Part shown: one piece after another, positions 7,800 to 8,732 of the stretch
Position numbering within the stretch: the first letter of the stretch is position 1
Layout of the letters: the number at the start of each line of letters is the position of its first letter
NCBI GenBank assembly: GCA_021826485.1
Contig: JAKAZX010000154.1
Span: forward strand, 1-8,732
Direction: 5' to 3'
DNA from: Pseudomonadota bacterium
Lineage (GTDB): Bacteria; Pseudomonadota; Alphaproteobacteria; Acetobacterales; Acetobacteraceae
Length of the DNA: 8,732 nucleotides
Translations under genes and position numbers: made by a program
The notes under the pieces: model-generated
Told to the model about the DNA's origin: nothing
The model's database searches: none
What the model saw: only the letters and a program-made list of their open reading frames with translations

Positions 7800-8732
7800 T
7801 CATGAACCTCGCGTCACGATGCGCCCGGCCGGCACGGCCCCGCCGCCGAGCAGGGCGGCAATGCACTCCGCCGCCGCCACCCCCATATTGACCAGCGCGC
7901 CGGGCGTGCTGCCGGCGACATGCGGGGTCGCCAGCACGCGCGGATGGTCGCGCAGCTTGTGGCCGGCGGCGGGCGGTTCATCCTCGAACACATCCAGCGC
8001 CGCGCCCGCCACATGGCCGGATTGCAGCGCCGCCAGCAGCGCCGCCTCGTCCACGATGCCGCCGCGCGCGGTGTTCACCACGTAGCTGCCGGCCGGCAGC
8101 GCGGCCAGCACCGCCGCCCCCACCAGCCCGCGCGTCGCCGGCGTCAGCGGACAATGCACCGACAGCACATCGCTTGCCGCCGCCAGCGCGGCGACGCTTC
8201 CGGCGCGCGCGATGCCGGGCAGGCCCGATGCCGGCAGCGCCGGGTCGGCGCTCGTTGCCGTCATGCCGAAGGCGGCGGCCAGCCGCGCCACCTCCTGCCC
8301 GATCGCACCGCAGCCGACCAGCCCGAGGCGCAGCCCCGCGACATCGCGCGCGCCCTTCGCCGGATCGCGCCATCCGCCCGCGGCGATGCGCGCGCCGAGC
8401 GGCTTCACCTCCTTCACCAGTCCCAGGATCAGCGCCAGCGTATGCTCGGCGACCGCGCGGGCATTGGCGCCGGGCGTGTTCGTCACCATCACGCCGCGCG
8501 CCGCCGCCGCCGCCACGTCCACCTCATCGACGCCCACGCCGTGCCGCGCGACGATGCGCAGCCGTGGCGAGGCGGCGATCGCCGCCGCATCCACCTGCCC
8601 CTGCCGCGCCAGGATCGCATCCGCCTGCACCGAAGCCGCCAGCGCCGCCACCGCGGCGCCGGAGGGATAGGGCGGCATGTAGTGGATGGCACAGCCGGCC
8701 CGTTCCAGAATCGCGATCGCCTGCGGCGCGAG
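7800..8732 (-). CDS. D-isomer-specific 2-hydroxyacid dehydrogenase (5' end outside window)
   Basis: An NAD(P)-dependent oxidoreductase of the SerA/hydroxypyruvate reductase/D-lactate dehydrogenase superfamily, interconverting a 2-hydroxyacid and a 2-ketoacid in the cytoplasm. The frame stays open to the window edge. The 18 codons before the ATG at 8678 read like family sequence (ending ERAGCAIHY before MPPYPS), so the true start is upstream and that ATG is internal. Numbering from it: RHGVGVDEVDV at 45-55, NTPGANARAVAEHTLALIL at 67-85, the Rossmann motif GLVGCGAIG at 119-127, catalytic Arg205 in NTARGGIVDE, Glu in DVFEDEP (about 232-234) and His253 in TPHVAGST. No ACT regulatory domain follows, unlike long SerA proteins. 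The exact substrate is not predictable; hydroxypyruvate, glyoxylate and 3-phosphoglycerate are options. The 44-base gap to lnt suggests one transcript, though with no evident functional link. Confidence 0.93.
   Translation of the reverse strand, partial: LAPQAIAILERAGCAIHYMPPYPSGAAVAALAASVQADAILARQGQVDAAAIAASPRLRIVARHGVGVDEVDVAAAAARGVMVTNTPGANARAVAEHTLALILGLVKEVKPLGARIAAGGWRDPAKGARDVAGLRLGLVGCGAIGQEVARLAAAFGMTATSADPALPASGLPGIARAGSVAALAAASDVLSVHCPLTPATRGLVGAAVLAALPAGSYVVNTARGGIVDEAALLAALQSGHVAGAALDVFEDEPPAAGHKLRDHPRVLATPHVAGSTPGALVNMGVAAAECIAALLGGGAVPAGRIVTRGS

Noticed and set aside
6100..8085. A 661-codon open frame on the plus strand across the regulator, lnt and the dehydrogenase
   Set aside because: Arg/Gln/Gly/His-rich low-complexity translation with no recognisable domain. 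It runs through the intergenic gaps and is opposite genes with intact catalytic motifs.

Overview
The window looks like chromosomal DNA of a high-GC alphaproteobacterium, plausibly Rhodospirillales/Acetobacteraceae-like. The basis is the very GC-rich coding sequence with G/C-dominated third codon positions, and a neighbouring lnt plus Cro/C1-type regulator pair that I know from alphaproteobacterial genomes. The genus cannot be fixed from this sequence. Two gene blocks converge and fill almost the whole window. There is no gene-free stretch over 100 bases, and I see no tRNA, rRNA, insertion sequence, CRISPR array or prophage.

Left block, plus strand (1-5725): the distal part of a kdp potassium operon. 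It holds the C-terminal 60% of KdpB (catalytic P-type ATPase subunit), KdpC, the sensor kinase KdpD, the response regulator KdpE, and a 149-residue EIIA-Ntr-like phosphotransferase protein. KdpF and KdpA are expected upstream, outside the window. Most junctions are very tight: kdpB to kdpC is 5-11 bases, and both kdpD/kdpE and kdpE/EIIA overlap as ATGA. The one exception is a 57-base gap between kdpC and kdpD. It contains a G-tract array (1900-1915) that fits the strict G-quadruplex rule with single-base loops and lies 11 bases before the kdpD start. G-quadruplexes are stabilised by K+, so this is the most intriguing signal in the window, though it is only a hypothesis. The EIIA protein at the operon end fits work in other bacteria showing that EIIA-Ntr binds KdpD, so transport, sensing and PTS input may form one unit.

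Right block, minus strand (8732 down to 5737): a D-2-hydroxyacid dehydrogenase (5' end outside the window), then lnt (apolipoprotein N-acyltransferase, GTG start), then a small Cro/C1-type DNA-binding regulator. The genes are 44 and 18-33 bases apart, so co-transcription is likely. A pair of dyad-symmetric sequences at the end of lnt, centred 20 bases apart and upstream of the regulator, is a candidate autoregulatory operator. The two blocks meet tail to tail with only 11 bases between stop codons and no convincing terminator.
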